DNA of 64,000 bases from Cupriavidus sp. MP-37 (GCF_020618415.1 NZ_CP085344.1:1201001-1265000); one strand, 5' to 3'. Numbered from the stretch's first letter, positions 16,564-27,108 are shown. Program-made: numbers and translations. The notes: generated by a model from the letters alone, not told the origin.

Positions 16564-19464
16564 ATGGGTCAGCCGCGGCATGGGGACCGCGGCCCCTCGG
16601 AACGGCCGCGAGACACGGCCCCTCGAACAAGACCTATGCGGCAAGCAGGCGTTTCCTTGCCGGCCAGCGGGCATGTGTTGCGCATCATCTGGCCGTTCGT
16701 ACCGGTGGTCGTCGCGCTGGCGTTGTTCAGCATCGCCAGCCTGGACCTGTTGTCGGCCGCGCGCGCCTTTGTCGCGGGCGAGAGCCAGTGGTCCAAGGGC
16801 CAGAAGAACGCCGTGCTGCACCTGCTGCGCTACGGCGAGGATCGCGATCCGGCGGATTTCGAAGCCTACCTGGCGTCCATCGCCATCCCGTTCGGCGACC
16901 ACCGCGCGCGCCTCGAGCTGGACCGTCCCGAGCCCGACCTGGAACGGGTGCACGAGGGCCTGCTGGCCGGCGGCAACCACCCCGAAGACATCCCGCGGAT
17001 GGTGCGCCTGTACCGGAATTTCCGCCATATCCATGAGGTCGATGCCGCCATCCGCGTGTGGGCGCAGGGCGATCTCGAGATCTTTGCCTTGCACGAGCAG
17101 GCGCTGGCGTTGCGGCGGCTGGCCAGCCAGCCCGGCTGCGATGACGCCTGCGTCGCGCCGGTGCTGCGCAACATCGCGCAGATCGACGCCAGGCTGACGC
17201 CGCTGGAGCGCGCTTTCTCGGGCCACCTGGGCCAGGCGTCGCGCCGGGTCACGCGGCTGCTCACCAACGGCAGCGCGGTGATGGCGGCGGCGCTGCTGAT
17301 GTCGGCGATCCTGCTGTCGGTGGGGCCGCTGCGGCGCGAGCGCCGGCTGCGCGAGGCCCTGGCGCAGCGCGAAGAGCAGCTGCAACTGGCGGTCGAGGGC
17401 AGCAACGATGGCCTGTGGGACTGGCACCTCGGCCGCGGCGAGCTGTACTTCTCGCCGCGCTGCGCGCAGATGCTGGGCTACCGCGGCGACGAGCTGCCGC
17501 ATGCGCGCGAAACCGTGCTCGGCCTGCTGCATCCGTCCGAGCTGGCCGCGTTCGAGGCCAAGCTGGCGCACCACCTGCGCAGCGGCGAGCCCTACGATGC
17601 CGAATTCCGCCTGCGCAACCGGGCCGGCGACTACCTCTGGGTGCGCGCCCGCGGCCGGCTGGTGCGCGGCGCCGGGCGCCGGCGCGCGCGCATGGCGGGC
17701 TCGCTGACCGATATTTCCGAGCACAAGCGCTACGAGACCCAGCTGTTTGCCGAAAAGGAGCGGGCCCAGGTCACGCTGCAGGCGATCGGCGACGCGGTGG
17801 TCACCGCCGATGTATGGGGCCGGGTGCAGTCGCTCAACCCCGCGGCCGAAGCGCTGACCGGATGGCGCGAGGCTGAGGCCCGCGGGCTGCCGCTGAGCGA
17901 GGTCTGCGTGCTGCGCGACGAGGACAGCCTGGCGCCGCTGCCCGATATCGTGACGCTGGCGCTGCGCCAGCGCTGGCACAGCCGCTCGGCCCAGCTGGTG
18001 CAGCGCGACGGCGCCGGGCAGCCCGGCCAGGCGCTGGCGGTCAAGCCGTCGGTGGCGCTGATCCGCGACCGTGCCGCGCAGGCCATCGGCGTGGTGGTGG
18101 TGCTGCACGACATCAGCCAGGAACGCGCGCATGCCGCGCGGCTGGCGTACGAGGCCAGCCATGACGCGCTGACCGGCCTGGTCAACCGCGCCGAGTTCGA
18201 GCGCCGGCTGGCCGCGGCGATCGAGCGCGCGCGCGCGCAAGGCACCCCGCACACCCTGATGTACCTGGACCTGGACCAGTTCAAGGTGGTCAACGATACC
18301 TGCGGCCACGCCGCCGGCGATGAGCTGATCCGGCAGATGGCCGAGATCATGCGTGGCCAGCTGCGCCGCACCGACCTGCTGGCGCGGCTGGGCGGCGACG
18401 AGTTCGGCGTGCTGCTCGAGCATTGCGCCACGGCCGATGGCGAGCGCGTAGCCGAGGGCCTGCGCCACGCGATTGCAAGTTTCCGCTTTGCGCACCGGCA
18501 GCGCACCTTCGCGGTCGGCGTCAGCATCGGCCTGGTCACGCTGGACCGGCACGCCGGCAGCGTGGCCGAGGCGCTGAGCGCGGCCGACGCGGCGTGCTAC
18601 GTGGCCAAGGAGGGCGGGCGCAACCGCGTGCAGGTCTACCATCCGCTGGACAGCGTGGTGCAGGTCCGCCATGGCGAGATGGAGTGGGTCAGCCGGGTGC
18701 ACGCGGCGCTGGCCGCGGGCCGCTTCTGCCTGTTCTCCCAGGAGGTCGTGCCGGTGCAGGCGAACGCGCCGGCCCCGGCGGGGCGCCATGTGGAGCTGTT
18801 GCTGCGCATGGTCGACGAACGCGGCCGGCTGGTGCCGCCGATGGCGTTCGTGCCCGCCTGCGAGCGCTATAACCTGATGCCGATGATCGACCGCTGGGTG
18901 GTCGAGACCGCGTTTGCCACGCTGGCGGGGCGCCAGGCCGAGATCGCCACCTGTGCGATCAACCTGTCAGGCTCGTCGCTGGCGGACATCCAGTTCCCGG
19001 AGTTCGTGCGCGAGCAGGCGCAGCGCTTCGGCATCGCGCTGGACGGCATCTGCTTCGAGATCACCGAGACCGCGGCGATTGCCAACCTGGCGCAGGCCGG
19101 CGCCTTCATCATGCAGCTGCAGCAGCTCGGCTGCCAGTTCGCGCTGGATGACTTTGGCGCCGGCATGTCGTCGTTCACTTACCTGAAGCACCTGCCCGCG
19201 GCCTACCTGAAGATCGACGGCAGCTTCGTTCGCGACATGCTGGCCGATCCGGTCAACCTGGTGATGGTGGAGGTGATCCAGCGCATCGGCCACGCCATGG
19301 GCAAGCAGACCATTGCGGAATTCGTCGAGAACGAGGCCATGCTCGAGCGGCTGCGCGAGCTGGGCGTGGACCTGGCGCAGGGCTACCACATCGCGCCGCC
19401 GGTGCCGTTCGCACCGGCCGGTCCGGATGTCGGGGCACAGCCGGCCATTGCGCTGGCGGGCTGA
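16564..19464 (+). CDS. Membrane PAS-GGDEF-EAL cyclic-di-GMP enzyme
   Basis: 966 aa from 16564, or 942 aa from the ATG at 16636; neither has a good ribosome site. Order: membrane helix (about 40-62), a periplasmic sensor region of about 170 residues, a second helix (about 238-258), a PAS/PAC unit (about 275-395), a second PAS (about 400-525), GGDEF (about 530-690) and EAL (about 700-955). The cyclase motif GGDEF is intact at 610-614 and an inhibitory RxxD site lies at 601-604. The EAL signature reads E744-L-L, but the other phosphodiesterase residues look present: NLSG, EITE, DDFG at 862-865, LKIDG, AEFVE, QGY. A bifunctional enzyme or a mainly phosphodiesterase role is possible. Confidence 0.9.
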   Translation: MGQPRHGDRGPSERPRDTAPRTRPMRQAGVSLPASGHVLRIIWPFVPVVVALALFSIASLDLLSAARAFVAGESQWSKGQKNAVLHLLRYGEDRDPADFEAYLASIAIPFGDHRARLELDRPEPDLERVHEGLLAGGNHPEDIPRMVRLYRNFRHIHEVDAAIRVWAQGDLEIFALHEQALALRRLASQPGCDDACVAPVLRNIAQIDARLTPLERAFSGHLGQASRRVTRLLTNGSAVMAAALLMSAILLSVGPLRRERRLREALAQREEQLQLAVEGSNDGLWDWHLGRGELYFSPRCAQMLGYRGDELPHARETVLGLLHPSELAAFEAKLAHHLRSGEPYDAEFRLRNRAGDYLWVRARGRLVRGAGRRRARMAGSLTDISEHKRYETQLFAEKERAQVTLQAIGDAVVTADVWGRVQSLNPAAEALTGWREAEARGLPLSEVCVLRDEDSLAPLPDIVTLALRQRWHSRSAQLVQRDGAGQPGQALAVKPSVALIRDRAAQAIGVVVVLHDISQERAHAARLAYEASHDALTGLVNRAEFERRLAAAIERARAQGTPHTLMYLDLDQFKVVNDTCGHAAGDELIRQMAEIMRGQLRRTDLLARLGGDEFGVLLEHCATADGERVAEGLRHAIASFRFAHRQRTFAVGVSIGLVTLDRHAGSVAEALSAADAACYVAKEGGRNRVQVYHPLDSVVQVRHGEMEWVSRVHAALAAGRFCLFSQEVVPVQANAPAPAGRHVELLLRMVDERGRLVPPMAFVPACERYNLMPMIDRWVVETAFATLAGRQAEIATCAINLSGSSLADIQFPEFVREQAQRFGIALDGICFEITETAAIANLAQAGAFIMQLQQLGCQFALDDFGAGMSSFTYLKHLPAAYLKIDGSFVRDMLADPVNLVMVEVIQRIGHAMGKQTIAEFVENEAMLERLRELGVDLAQGYHIAPPVPFAPAGPDVGAQPAIALAG

Positions 19465-19494
19465 GCCCGGCGCAGCCGGCGTGCGCCGGGGCCG

Positions 19495-20001
19495 TCAGGG
19501 GATCAGCGGATCGCGGAAGCCGGTGTCGGCCGCCGGTGGCGTACCGGCGGGGGCCGGCGTCGGCACGCCGGCGGGCGGCACGGCCTGGCCCTTGGCATCG
19601 CGCCAGGTGTTATAGGCCCAGTAGGCGGCGCCGGCGACCAGCCCCAGCTTGGACAGCTTCCAGGTCCAGCGCAGCACCGGCGCGCGCTTGACCAGCGGCA
19701 GCGCCAGCGTCACCGCGGTGCTCAGCAGCGGATAGTCCTTGGTCAGGCCGACCACCTTCATCCACGAACCCGGCCGCGCGATCCGCGGCAGCCAGGCACT
19801 GACGGTGCCCAGGCGGTGCACGCCGCCACGCACCGCGCGCAGCGCCTGCAGGCAATCGTGGCGTTCGAGCGCGGCGCGGGTCAGCAGCAGTTCCTTGCGC
19901 ACCGCCAGCGGCAGGCGCACCTCTTGCGTGAACCGGGGCGCGCGGGGATGTTCGCCGCGTTCGCGTGCGGGGGTGCTGTCGTCAGGGTCGAGTGTGCTCA
20001 T
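19495..20001 (-). CDS. Hypothetical protein, third gene of a YqjD/YqjE-type operon
   Basis: 168 aa, no recognised family. The N-terminal half is charged (EVRLPLAVRKELLLTRAALERHD). There is one probable membrane segment (about residues 118-140, LSKLGLVAGAAYWAYNTW) and a Pro/Ala-rich tail. Its start overlaps the stop of the YqjE-like gene by ATGA, so they are translated together. In position it corresponds to yqjK of E. coli yqjDEK, but the sequence likeness is not something I can confirm. Confidence 0.7.
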   Translation of the reverse strand: MSTLDPDDSTPARERGEHPRAPRFTQEVRLPLAVRKELLLTRAALERHDCLQALRAVRGGVHRLGTVSAWLPRIARPGSWMKVVGLTKDYPLLSTAVTLALPLVKRAPVLRWTWKLSKLGLVAGAAYWAYNTWRDAKGQAVPPAGVPTPAPAGTPPAADTGFRDPLIP

Positions 20002-20378
20002 CTGCGCAGGATCTCCCGGTCTTTGTCGATTTCGGCGAGCGTGGCTTCCAGCATCGGCGGGGCGTTGCGCAGCACGCTGCGGGCGTACGCCAGGCAGATC
20101 GCGCACAGCACCAGGTAGAGCACCGTCAGCGCGCCCAGCGCCTGCCAGCGGTACGTGTCCCAGAACAGGATCGCGATCAGCGCGGTCAGGGTGACCAGGC
20201 CCAGGCCGAAGAAGGCCAGCCCGAACAAGGCCAGCAGGGCGACCTTCAGCAAGCGCGTGCGCTCCTCGGCCAACTCCACGCTGGCAAGCTCCAGGCGCGT
20301 CTGCACCATCGCCACGAGCGAGCCGGCCAGGTTGCGCACGGCGTCGAGGAACTTGGGGGAAGGGGTGGCTTCGCTCAT
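19998..20378 (-). CDS. Phage-holin-family / YqjE-like membrane protein
   Basis: 126 aa. An N-terminal amphipathic part (FLDAVRNLAGSLVAMVQTRLELASVELAEERTR) is followed by two membrane helices (about 45-68 and 77-100), the layout of the YqjE (phage holin superfamily III) proteins. These are inner-membrane proteins of unclear function that often lie beside YqjD/ElaB proteins. The ATG at 20378 gives the usual family length; a longer frame upstream is basic, Arg-rich and non-protein-like. Confidence 0.85.
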   Translation of the reverse strand: MSEATPSPKFLDAVRNLAGSLVAMVQTRLELASVELAEERTRLLKVALLALFGLAFFGLGLVTLTALIAILFWDTYRWQALGALTVLYLVLCAICLAYARSVLRNAPPMLEATLAEIDKDREILRR

Positions 20379-20601
20379 GCGGCTCCGGCGTGAAAGAGCG
20401 GTGCGCCGGCATCGCCGTACGCACCTATCCAGCTGGCGGGGCCGGTTGCGGCGCCAGGTTGTGTCGGCAACGGCCGGTCGGCCACGAACAGGCCCACCAC
20501 GACAGCGTTTCCGACACACCGGGCGCCCCGGCCGTTGGCAACCCGCCGGGCGGGTTGCCGCGATGGCGCGGCAGCGGCGTGCCGCGCCCGATTTGCAGCG
20601 C

Positions 20602-20928
20602 TTACTTGCGGTTGAGCAGCAGACCGATCAGCAGGCCCACGCCGGCTGCCACGCCCACGGCGCGCCACGGGTGGTCATGCACGTAGTCGTCGGTGGCGCG
20701 CGCGGCGGCCTTGCTCTTGGTGACGACGGCGTCTTGCAGGTCCTGGGCCTTTTCCTTGGCTTGCTTGAGCAGGCCCATGCCACGCTCGCGCAGTTCGGCG
20801 GCCTTTTCCCCGGTGGTCGAGGCGGCTTGCTTCAGCAGTTCCTCGGCGTCGGACAGCACGGTCTTGACATCGCTCATCAGTTTCTCCTGTTTGCGGGCGG
20901 TTGGTTCGGTTTGTGCGGATTCTGACAT
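20602..20928 (-). CDS. DUF883 / ElaB-YqjD family protein
   Basis: 108 aa. A helical charged region is followed by the family hallmark DDYVHDHPWRAVGVAAGVGLLIGLLLNRK: a C-terminal membrane anchor with Gly motifs. In E. coli, YqjD and ElaB are tail-anchored inner-membrane proteins that bind ribosomes in stationary phase. The start at 20928 has GGAG 8 bp upstream; an internal ATG at 20877 has an even better site (AGGAG) and would give 91 aa. It precedes the YqjE-like gene by 223 bp in which I see nothing. Confidence 0.88.
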   Translation of the reverse strand: MSESAQTEPTARKQEKLMSDVKTVLSDAEELLKQAASTTGEKAAELRERGMGLLKQAKEKAQDLQDAVVTKSKAAARATDDYVHDHPWRAVGVAAGVGLLIGLLLNRK

Positions 20929-20971
20929 TTTCTTCGCTCCGAGGCTAACGGCATTTGTCGGTCTGATACTT

Positions 20972-21001
20972 AGCATATGTGGCGACACGTCGCCCTTTCA
21001 A
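20972..21001 (-). promoter_or_regulatory. Sigma-70 promoter of the DUF883 gene
   Basis: On the minus strand, TTGAAA (20996-21001), an 18-bp spacer and TATGCT (20972-20977), about 40 bp before the start at 20928. A GGCGACgtGTCGCC inverted repeat fills the spacer and could be a regulator site. Confidence 0.6.
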
Positions 21002-21191
21002 GGCAGCGGCCCCGGAAGCGGCGCGCCGGGGGCGGGACGCCCAAGTATTGCCAGCATGCCCGAAAGCGGGCGTGATGAATGTCAGAGAATGTCTATATGA
21101 CTGCGAGTGATTTTGTAGTGACTTTATATTCGTTTGGGTTGGATATCAATCCAGTTACTCTGGTTCCACCGTGAAATCAGGAGAACAGAAC

Positions 21192-21830
<639 letters not shown>

Positions 21831-21916
21831 ATACGGCCCCGCCAGGGCGGGGCCGTGTGCAAGGCAGGTGTTGTATCGACGGGGGCAGCCTCGTCGTCTC
21901 CTTGGTAGTGTGCTTG

Positions 21917-21942
21917 GCCCGGCGTCATCGCCGGGCTTTTTT
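21917..21942 (+). terminator. Terminator between peroxiredoxin and gcdH
   Basis: GCCCGGCG / CGCCGGGC stem with a TCAT loop followed by six Ts on the plus strand. A second strong hairpin without a T-run (ACGGCCCCGC / GCGGGGCCGT, 21833-21856) lies just after the stop codon. The pair separates two convergent genes. Confidence 0.9.
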
Positions 21943-21951
21943 CTGGTGCGA

Positions 21952-23145
21952 TCAGAAGAAGGCCTGCAGGCCGGTCTGGGCGCGGCCCAGGATCAGCGCG
22001 TGGATGTCATGGGTGCCTTCATAGGTGTTGACCACCTCCAGGTTCACCACATGGCGGATCACGCCGAACTCGTCCGAGATGCCGTTGCCGCCCAGCATGT
22101 CGCGCGCCACGCGGGCGATGTCGAGCGACTTGCCGCACGAGTTGCGCTTCATGATCGAGGTGATTTCGACCGCCGCGGTGCCTTCGTCCTTCATGCGGCC
22201 CAGGCGCAGGCAGCCCTGCAGGCCCAGCGTGATCTCGGTCTGCATGTCGGCCAGCTTTTTCTGCACCAGCTGCGTCTGGGCCAGCGGGCGGCCGAACTGC
22301 TTGCGGTCCAGCGTGTACTGGCGCGCGGTGTGCCAGCAGAATTCGGCGGCGCCCAGCGCGCCCCAGGCGATGCCGTAGCGCGCCGAGTTCAGGCAGGTGA
22401 ACGGACCTTTCAGGCCCTTCACGCCCGGCATGATGTTCTCTTCGGGCACGAACACCTGGTCGAGCACGATCTCGCCGGTGATCGAGGTACGCAGGCCGAC
22501 CTTGCCGTGGATGGCCGGGGCGCTCAGGCCCTTCCAGCCCTTTTCCAGGACAAAGCCGCGGATGTCTTCCTTGCCGTCTTCGCCCTGCAGCTTGGCCCAG
22601 ACCACGAACACGTCGGCGATCGGCGAGTTGGTGATCCACATCTTGGCGCCGGTCAGCTCGTAGCCGCCGTCGACCTTCTTGGCGCGGGTGACCATCGAGC
22701 CCGGGTCGGAGCCGTGGTTCGGCTCGGTCAGGCCGAAGCAGCCGATCCATTCGCCGGTGGCCAGCTTGGGCAGGTACTTCTGCTTCTGCGCCTCGGTGCC
22801 GAATTCATAGATGGGCACCATCACCAGCGACGACTGCACGCTCATCATCGAGCGGTAGCCCGAATCGACGCGCTCGACTTCGCGCGCGATCAGGCCGTAG
22901 CTGACGTAGTTCAGGCCCGGGCCGCCGTATTGCTCGGGGATGGTCGGGCCGAGCAGGCCGAGCTCGCCCATTTCGCGGAAGATCTCGACGTCGGTCTTCT
23001 CGTTGCGGAACGACTGCAGCACGCGCGGCATCAGCTTGTCCTGGCAGTACGCTGCGGAGGCGTCACGCACGGCGCGTTCGTCGGCAGTCAGTTGCTGGTC
23101 GAGCAGCAGGGGGTCGGCCCAGTGGAATTCGGCGTTGGCAGCCAT
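21952..23145 (-). CDS. gcdH: Glutaryl-CoA dehydrogenase
   Basis: 397 aa. FAD flavoprotein that oxidises and decarboxylates glutaryl-CoA to crotonyl-CoA in lysine/tryptophan/glutarate breakdown. Characteristic stretches: [51 protein letters not shown] and the catalytic glutamate in [20 protein letters not shown]. The start has AAGGAG (spacing 7). It is divergent from the IclR regulator gene, with an operator and promoter in between, so control by that regulator is likely. Confidence 0.95.
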   Translation of the reverse strand: MAANAEFHWADPLLLDQQLTADERAVRDASAAYCQDKLMPRVLQSFRNEKTDVEIFREMGELGLLGPTIPEQYGGPGLNYVSYGLIAREVERVDSGYRSMMSVQSSLVMVPIYEFGTEAQKQKYLPKLATGEWIGCFGLTEPNHGSDPGSMVTRAKKVDGGYELTGAKMWITNSPIADVFVVWAKLQGEDGKEDIRGFVLEKGWKGLSAPAIHGKVGLRTSITGEIVLDQVFVPEENIMPGVKGLKGPFTCLNSARYGIAWGALGAAEFCWHTARQYTLDRKQFGRPLAQTQLVQKKLADMQTEITLGLQGCLRLGRMKDEGTAAVEITSIMKRNSCGKSLDIARVARDMLGGNGISDEFGVIRHVVNLEVVNTYEGTHDIHALILGRAQTGLQAFF

Positions 23146-23294
23146 GCAGGTCTCCTTCGGTAGCGCAGGGGAAGCGCCGGGCGGGCGGCTCGATGCCGCG
23201 GTCCGCGCCGGCGGATTCCGTCGTTCGTAACGGGTTCGGTGATCGGTTGAGGATCGATCGGTGGTCGTGCGGAGGATTTTTTCGGATCCCTGAA

Positions 23295-23320
23295 GTTCCG
23301 CATTGCGGAACTGTGTTCCG
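23295..23320. promoter_or_regulatory. IclR-type operator between gcdH and its regulator
   Basis: A perfect 17-bp palindrome GTTCCGCATTGCGGAAC (23295-23311; 8-bp arms, one central base) followed by a third half-site GTTCCG (23315-23320). The shape and sequence resemble known IclR-family sites. It lies immediately downstream of the probable gcdH -10, where binding would block initiation. Confidence 0.75.
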
Positions 23321-23327
23321 TTGAATT

Positions 23328-23355
23328 AGTATATCGCAATGGTCTTGCCACGCAA
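23328..23355 (-). promoter_or_regulatory. Probable gcdH promoter
   Basis: Minus strand: TTGCGT (23350-23355), a 16-bp spacer and TATACT (23328-23333). The transcript would begin inside or next to the palindrome at 23295-23320. Confidence 0.55.
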
Positions 23356-23423
23356 CAGGCAAAACCCTGAACCACCGCGCCTTTGTGCGATGAACGGACA
23401 AGCGCCGACTGGAGCACCGAACC

Positions 23424-24242
23424 TTGGCTAACCTGAACCCCGATCCGTCACCTTCCCGGGAACCCGCCGCGGCACCCGTGCGCGACAGCGACCCGAACTT
23501 CGTCACCGCGCTGGCGCGCGGCCTGGAGCTGCTGCGCTGCTTCCGCACCGGCGAGGCGATGCTGGGCAACCAGGAGTTCGTGCGCCGCACCGGGTTTCCC
23601 AAGGCCACGGTGAGCCGGCTGGCCGGCACGCTGGTGCAGCTGGGCTACCTGCGTTATGACGAGAGCCTGGGCAAGTACGCGCTCGATGCGGGGGTGCTGG
23701 CGCTGGGCTACGCCTACCTGTCGGCGTCGGACGTGGTGTCGCTGGCGCGCCCGCACATGCTGGCGTTCGCGCAGTCGTACGGGGTCTCGGTGTCGCTCGG
23801 CAAGCGCGAGCGCATGGAAGTGATCTACCTGGAATCGATCCGCAACGACGCCGGCGTGATGCTCGGGCTGGGCGTCGGCTCGCGGCTGTCGCTGGTATCC
23901 AGTTCGATGGGGCGGGCCTACCTGGCGGCGTTGCCCGCGGCGCGCCGCGAGCGCGTGATGGCGGAGTTCAGCCAGGCCTTCCCGGAGCAATGGAAGCAGC
24001 AGGAAGCCGCTACCCGCGCCGCGCTGGCCGAGGCGCAGCAGCGCGGCTATGCCGCGTCGTTCCGCGACTGGCATCCGGCCATCCATGCCTGCGCGGTGGC
24101 GTTCCGGCCGGTGGGGGAGAAAGAGCTGCACATGCTGAGCTGCAGCGCCTCTTATGGGGCGGTGGACGAGGCGGTGTTCCACCAGACCCTGGCGCCGGCA
24201 TTGCAGACGCTGGCGGCAAGGTTGTCCGAGCCGGCGGGCTGA
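23424..24242 (+). CDS. IclR family transcriptional regulator, probable regulator of gcdH
   Basis: 272 aa from a TTG start at 23424, preceded by GGAG (spacing 9). Winged helix at about residues 25-90 (ALARGLELLRCFRTGEAMLGNQEFVRRTGFPKATVSRLAGTL in pieces), then the IclR ligand-binding domain (about 100-270) with VSLGKRERMEVIYLESIRND and a C-terminal CAVAFRP segment. Divergent to gcdH; the effector is probably glutaryl-CoA, glutarate or a related acid (inference from position only). Confidence 0.88.
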   Translation: MANLNPDPSPSREPAAAPVRDSDPNFVTALARGLELLRCFRTGEAMLGNQEFVRRTGFPKATVSRLAGTLVQLGYLRYDESLGKYALDAGVLALGYAYLSASDVVSLARPHMLAFAQSYGVSVSLGKRERMEVIYLESIRNDAGVMLGLGVGSRLSLVSSSMGRAYLAALPAARRERVMAEFSQAFPEQWKQQEAATRAALAEAQQRGYAASFRDWHPAIHACAVAFRPVGEKELHMLSCSASYGAVDEAVFHQTLAPALQTLAARLSEPAG

Positions 24243-24263
24243 AGCCACCACCGGCCCTGCGGA

Positions 24264-25142
24264 TCAAAGATCGGTCCGCAACTTCCACAGTTCCGGGAAC
24301 AGCACCACGTCCAGCATCTTGCGCAGATAGCTGACGCCTTCGGTGCCGCCGGTGCCGCGCTTGAAGCCGATCACGCGTTCGACCGTGGTTACATGGCGGA
24401 AGCGCCATTGCCGGAACGCGTCTTCCAGGTCGACGAACTTCTCGCCCAGTTCATAGAGTTCCCAGTGCGCGGCGGGGTTGCGATAGACCTCCAGCCAGGC
24501 CGCCTCGACCGACGCGTTGTACGCGGTCGGCTGGGTCCAGTCGCGCTCGACGCAATCGGCGTCGATGGCAAAGCCGCGCCGCGCCATCAGCCGGATCGCC
24601 TCGTCGTACAGCGACGGCGTCTTCAGCGCGGCCTCGACCAGCGCCAGGTGTTCGGGCCGGTGCGCATGCGGCCTGAGCATGGCCGCGTTCTTGTTGCCCA
24701 GGATGAACTCGATCTCACGGTACTGGTAGGACTGGAAGCCCGACGACATGCCCAGGTAGGGCCGCATCGCCGAGTACTCCGGCGGCGTCATGGTGGCCAG
24801 CACGTTCCACGCCTGCACCAGCTGGTCCATGATGCGCGACACGCGCGTCAGCATCTTGAACGCGGGCGGCAGGCTGTCGCCCTTGACCGACTCGCGCGCG
24901 GCGCGCAGCTCGTGCAGCATCAGCTTCATCCACAGCTCGGTGGTCTGGTGCTGCACGATAAACAGCATCTCGTTGTGGTCCGGCGACAGCGGATGCTGTG
25001 CGCTCAGGATCTGGTCCAGGCCGAGATAGTCGCCATAGCTCATGTCCCTGGCGAAATCCATCTGCGCGCCGTGCCAGCCGTCGCCTTGCGGCGTGGCTGC
25101 CGGCGCCGCGCCGGAGAAGGGGCAGCCCTTGAATTCGCTCAT
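24264..25142 (-). CDS. kynA: Tryptophan 2,3-dioxygenase
   Basis: 292 aa. Heme enzyme opening the indole ring of tryptophan to N-formylkynurenine. Family motifs are clear: [31 protein letters not shown] with substrate-binding residues, [19 protein letters not shown], and [28 protein letters not shown] near the C-terminus. The start has GGAG (spacing 6). Last gene of kynBUA; only 13 bp separate it from kynU. Confidence 0.97.
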   Translation of the reverse strand: MSEFKGCPFSGAAPAATPQGDGWHGAQMDFARDMSYGDYLGLDQILSAQHPLSPDHNEMLFIVQHQTTELWMKLMLHELRAARESVKGDSLPPAFKMLTRVSRIMDQLVQAWNVLATMTPPEYSAMRPYLGMSSGFQSYQYREIEFILGNKNAAMLRPHAHRPEHLALVEAALKTPSLYDEAIRLMARRGFAIDADCVERDWTQPTAYNASVEAAWLEVYRNPAAHWELYELGEKFVDLEDAFRQWRFRHVTTVERVIGFKRGTGGTEGVSYLRKMLDVVLFPELWKLRTDL

Positions 25143-25155
25143 GATGCGCTCCCGG

Positions 25156-26412
25156 TCAGGTCACCTGGCCGCGCGTCTGGAAGCGCGCGTCGCGATACGC
25201 GCCGCTGTCCAGCACCTCGCGCAGGATTTCCACAGCATCCCACACCTCGGCGAAGCTGGTGTAGAGCGGGGTGAAGCCGAAGCGGGCGATGCGCGGCTCG
25301 CGGTAGTCGCCGATCACGCCGCGCTCGATCAGGGCCTGCACCAGCGCATAACCCTCCGGATGCTCCAGGCTGACCTGGCTGCCGCGGCGTGTGTGCTCGC
25401 GCGGCGTGACCAGCGTCAGCGGATGGTGGCCGCAACGGGCCTCGACCAGTTCGATAAACAAGTCGGTCAGCAGCAATGACTTGGCGCGCAGCACCTGCAT
25501 GCTGGTCTGGGCGAAGATGTCCAGCCCGCACTCGACCATCGCCAGCGAGGTCACCGGCTGGGTGCCGCACAGGAAGCGGCGCACGCCCTCGACCGGGCGG
25601 TATTGCGGATCCATCGCGAACGGCGCGGCATGGCCCCACCAGCCCGACAGCGGCTGCCAGAAGGCATCGCGCAGCGCGGGCGCGACCCAGACGAAGGCGG
25701 GCGAGCCCGGGCCGCCGTTCAGGTACTTGTAGGTGCAGCCGATGGCATAGTCGGCCCCGGCGGCCTTCAGGTCGACCGGCACGGCGCCGGCCGAATGGCA
25801 CAGGTCCCACACCGTCAGCGCGCCGCGGGCATGGGCCAGCTCGGTCAGCCCGGCCATGTCGAGCATTTCGCCGGTCTTGTAGTTGACGTGGGTCAGCATC
25901 AGCACCGCGGTATCGGCGCCCACGGCGGCGTCGAGCTCGGCCGGCGAGTTCACCAGCCGCAGCGAATAGCCTTGCTGCAGCAGGTCGGCCAGGCCCTGGG
26001 CGATATACAGGTCAGTGGGGAAGTTGCTGGCCTCGGAGACGATCACCTTGCGCGCCGGGTCGCGCGTCTGCTGCACGCGCAGCGCCGCGGCCAGCACCTT
26101 GAACAGGTTGATCGAGGTGGTGTCGGTGACCACCACTTCATCGTGGCCCGCGCCGACCAGCGGCGCCAGCTTGTTGCCCAGGCGCTGCGGCAGGTCGAAC
26201 CAGCCGGCGGTGTTCCAGCTGCGGATCAGGCCGTCGCCCCATTCCTCGGCCACCACCTGGGCGGCGCGCGCGGCGGCGGCGCGCGGGCGGGCGCCGAGCG
26301 AGTTGCCGTCGAGGTAGATCACGCCCTGGGGCAGCGCGAACTGGTCGCGCAGCGGGCGCAGCGGGTCTTGCTGGTCGAGCCGGATACAGTGCTCGCGGTC
26401 AATGGTCGTCAT
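25156..26412 (-). CDS. kynU: Kynureninase
   Basis: 418 aa PLP enzyme that cleaves kynurenine to anthranilate and alanine. It shows the fold-type I pattern: [12 protein letters not shown] near the N-terminus, [11 protein letters not shown], and the PLP lysine in [16 protein letters not shown]. The middle gene of the tryptophan-to-anthranilate operon; 36 bp separate it from kynB upstream. No anthranilate-consuming enzyme is recognised next to it, so anthranilate must be used or exported elsewhere. Confidence 0.97.
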   Translation of the reverse strand: MTTIDREHCIRLDQQDPLRPLRDQFALPQGVIYLDGNSLGARPRAAAARAAQVVAEEWGDGLIRSWNTAGWFDLPQRLGNKLAPLVGAGHDEVVVTDTTSINLFKVLAAALRVQQTRDPARKVIVSEASNFPTDLYIAQGLADLLQQGYSLRLVNSPAELDAAVGADTAVLMLTHVNYKTGEMLDMAGLTELAHARGALTVWDLCHSAGAVPVDLKAAGADYAIGCTYKYLNGGPGSPAFVWVAPALRDAFWQPLSGWWGHAAPFAMDPQYRPVEGVRRFLCGTQPVTSLAMVECGLDIFAQTSMQVLRAKSLLLTDLFIELVEARCGHHPLTLVTPREHTRRGSQVSLEHPEGYALVQALIERGVIGDYREPRIARFGFTPLYTSFAEVWDAVEILREVLDSGAYRDARFQTRGQVT

Positions 26413-26448
26413 GTCGTGCAGAAAAGGCCAGGCGGGTTCGGGAAAGGT

Positions 26449-27108
26449 TCAGTCGAGGCTGCGCAGCACCGCGCGCACCGGGCTGGCATCCAGCGCGGCA
26501 AAGCGCAACGGCAGCGCGATCAGTTCATAGTCGCCGGCATCGACCTGGTCCAGCACGATGCCTTCCAGGATCGCCAGGCCATGGCGGCGCACGGCGTGGT
26601 GCGCGTCCATGGTCTTGGACTCCTGCGGATCGAGCGAGGGCGTGTCGATGCCGACCAGCTGCACGCCGTGCGCGGCGAGCAGCGCGATGGTGTCGGGCGA
26701 CACCGCGCAGAAGGCCGGGTCCCACTGCGCCAGCGGCGCCTGCCGGTAGGTGCGCAGCAGCACCCGCGGCGGCAGCGCCTCGAGTGCGTGCTCGACATGG
26801 TGCGGCTGCACCAGCGGCGCGGCGCCGATGCAGTGGATCACCCGGCACCGGCCCAGGTATGGCGCCAGCGGCACGGCGCCGATCGGCGCGCCGTCGGCGG
26901 CATAGTGCAGCGGCGCGTCCGCATGCGCGCCGGTGTGCGGCGACAGCGTGATGCGGCCGACATTGACCGGGCAATGCGCGTCGATCTGCCAGGCCGGCTG
27001 CTGCTGGAATGGCGTATCGCCGGGCCACACCGGCGTGGCGGGCGACAGCGGCGGGCTGATGTCCCACAGCCGGCGCAAGTCAGGATTGGGGGGATTGGGG
27101 GCGGTCAT
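26449..27108 (-). CDS. kynB: Kynurenine formamidase (arylformamidase)
   Basis: 219 aa, metal-dependent cyclase-like hydrolase. It converts N-formylkynurenine to kynurenine and formate. The metal motif [12 protein letters not shown] (H-x3-H-x-D) and the [16 protein letters not shown]-terminus are typical of bacterial KynB. First gene of kynBUA, divergent from the Lrp-type regulator gene kynR. Confidence 0.96.
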   Translation of the reverse strand: MTAPNPPNPDLRRLWDISPPLSPATPVWPGDTPFQQQPAWQIDAHCPVNVGRITLSPHTGAHADAPLHYAADGAPIGAVPLAPYLGRCRVIHCIGAAPLVQPHHVEHALEALPPRVLLRTYRQAPLAQWDPAFCAVSPDTIALLAAHGVQLVGIDTPSLDPQESKTMDAHHAVRRHGLAILEGIVLDQVDAGDYELIALPLRFAALDASPVRAVLRSLD

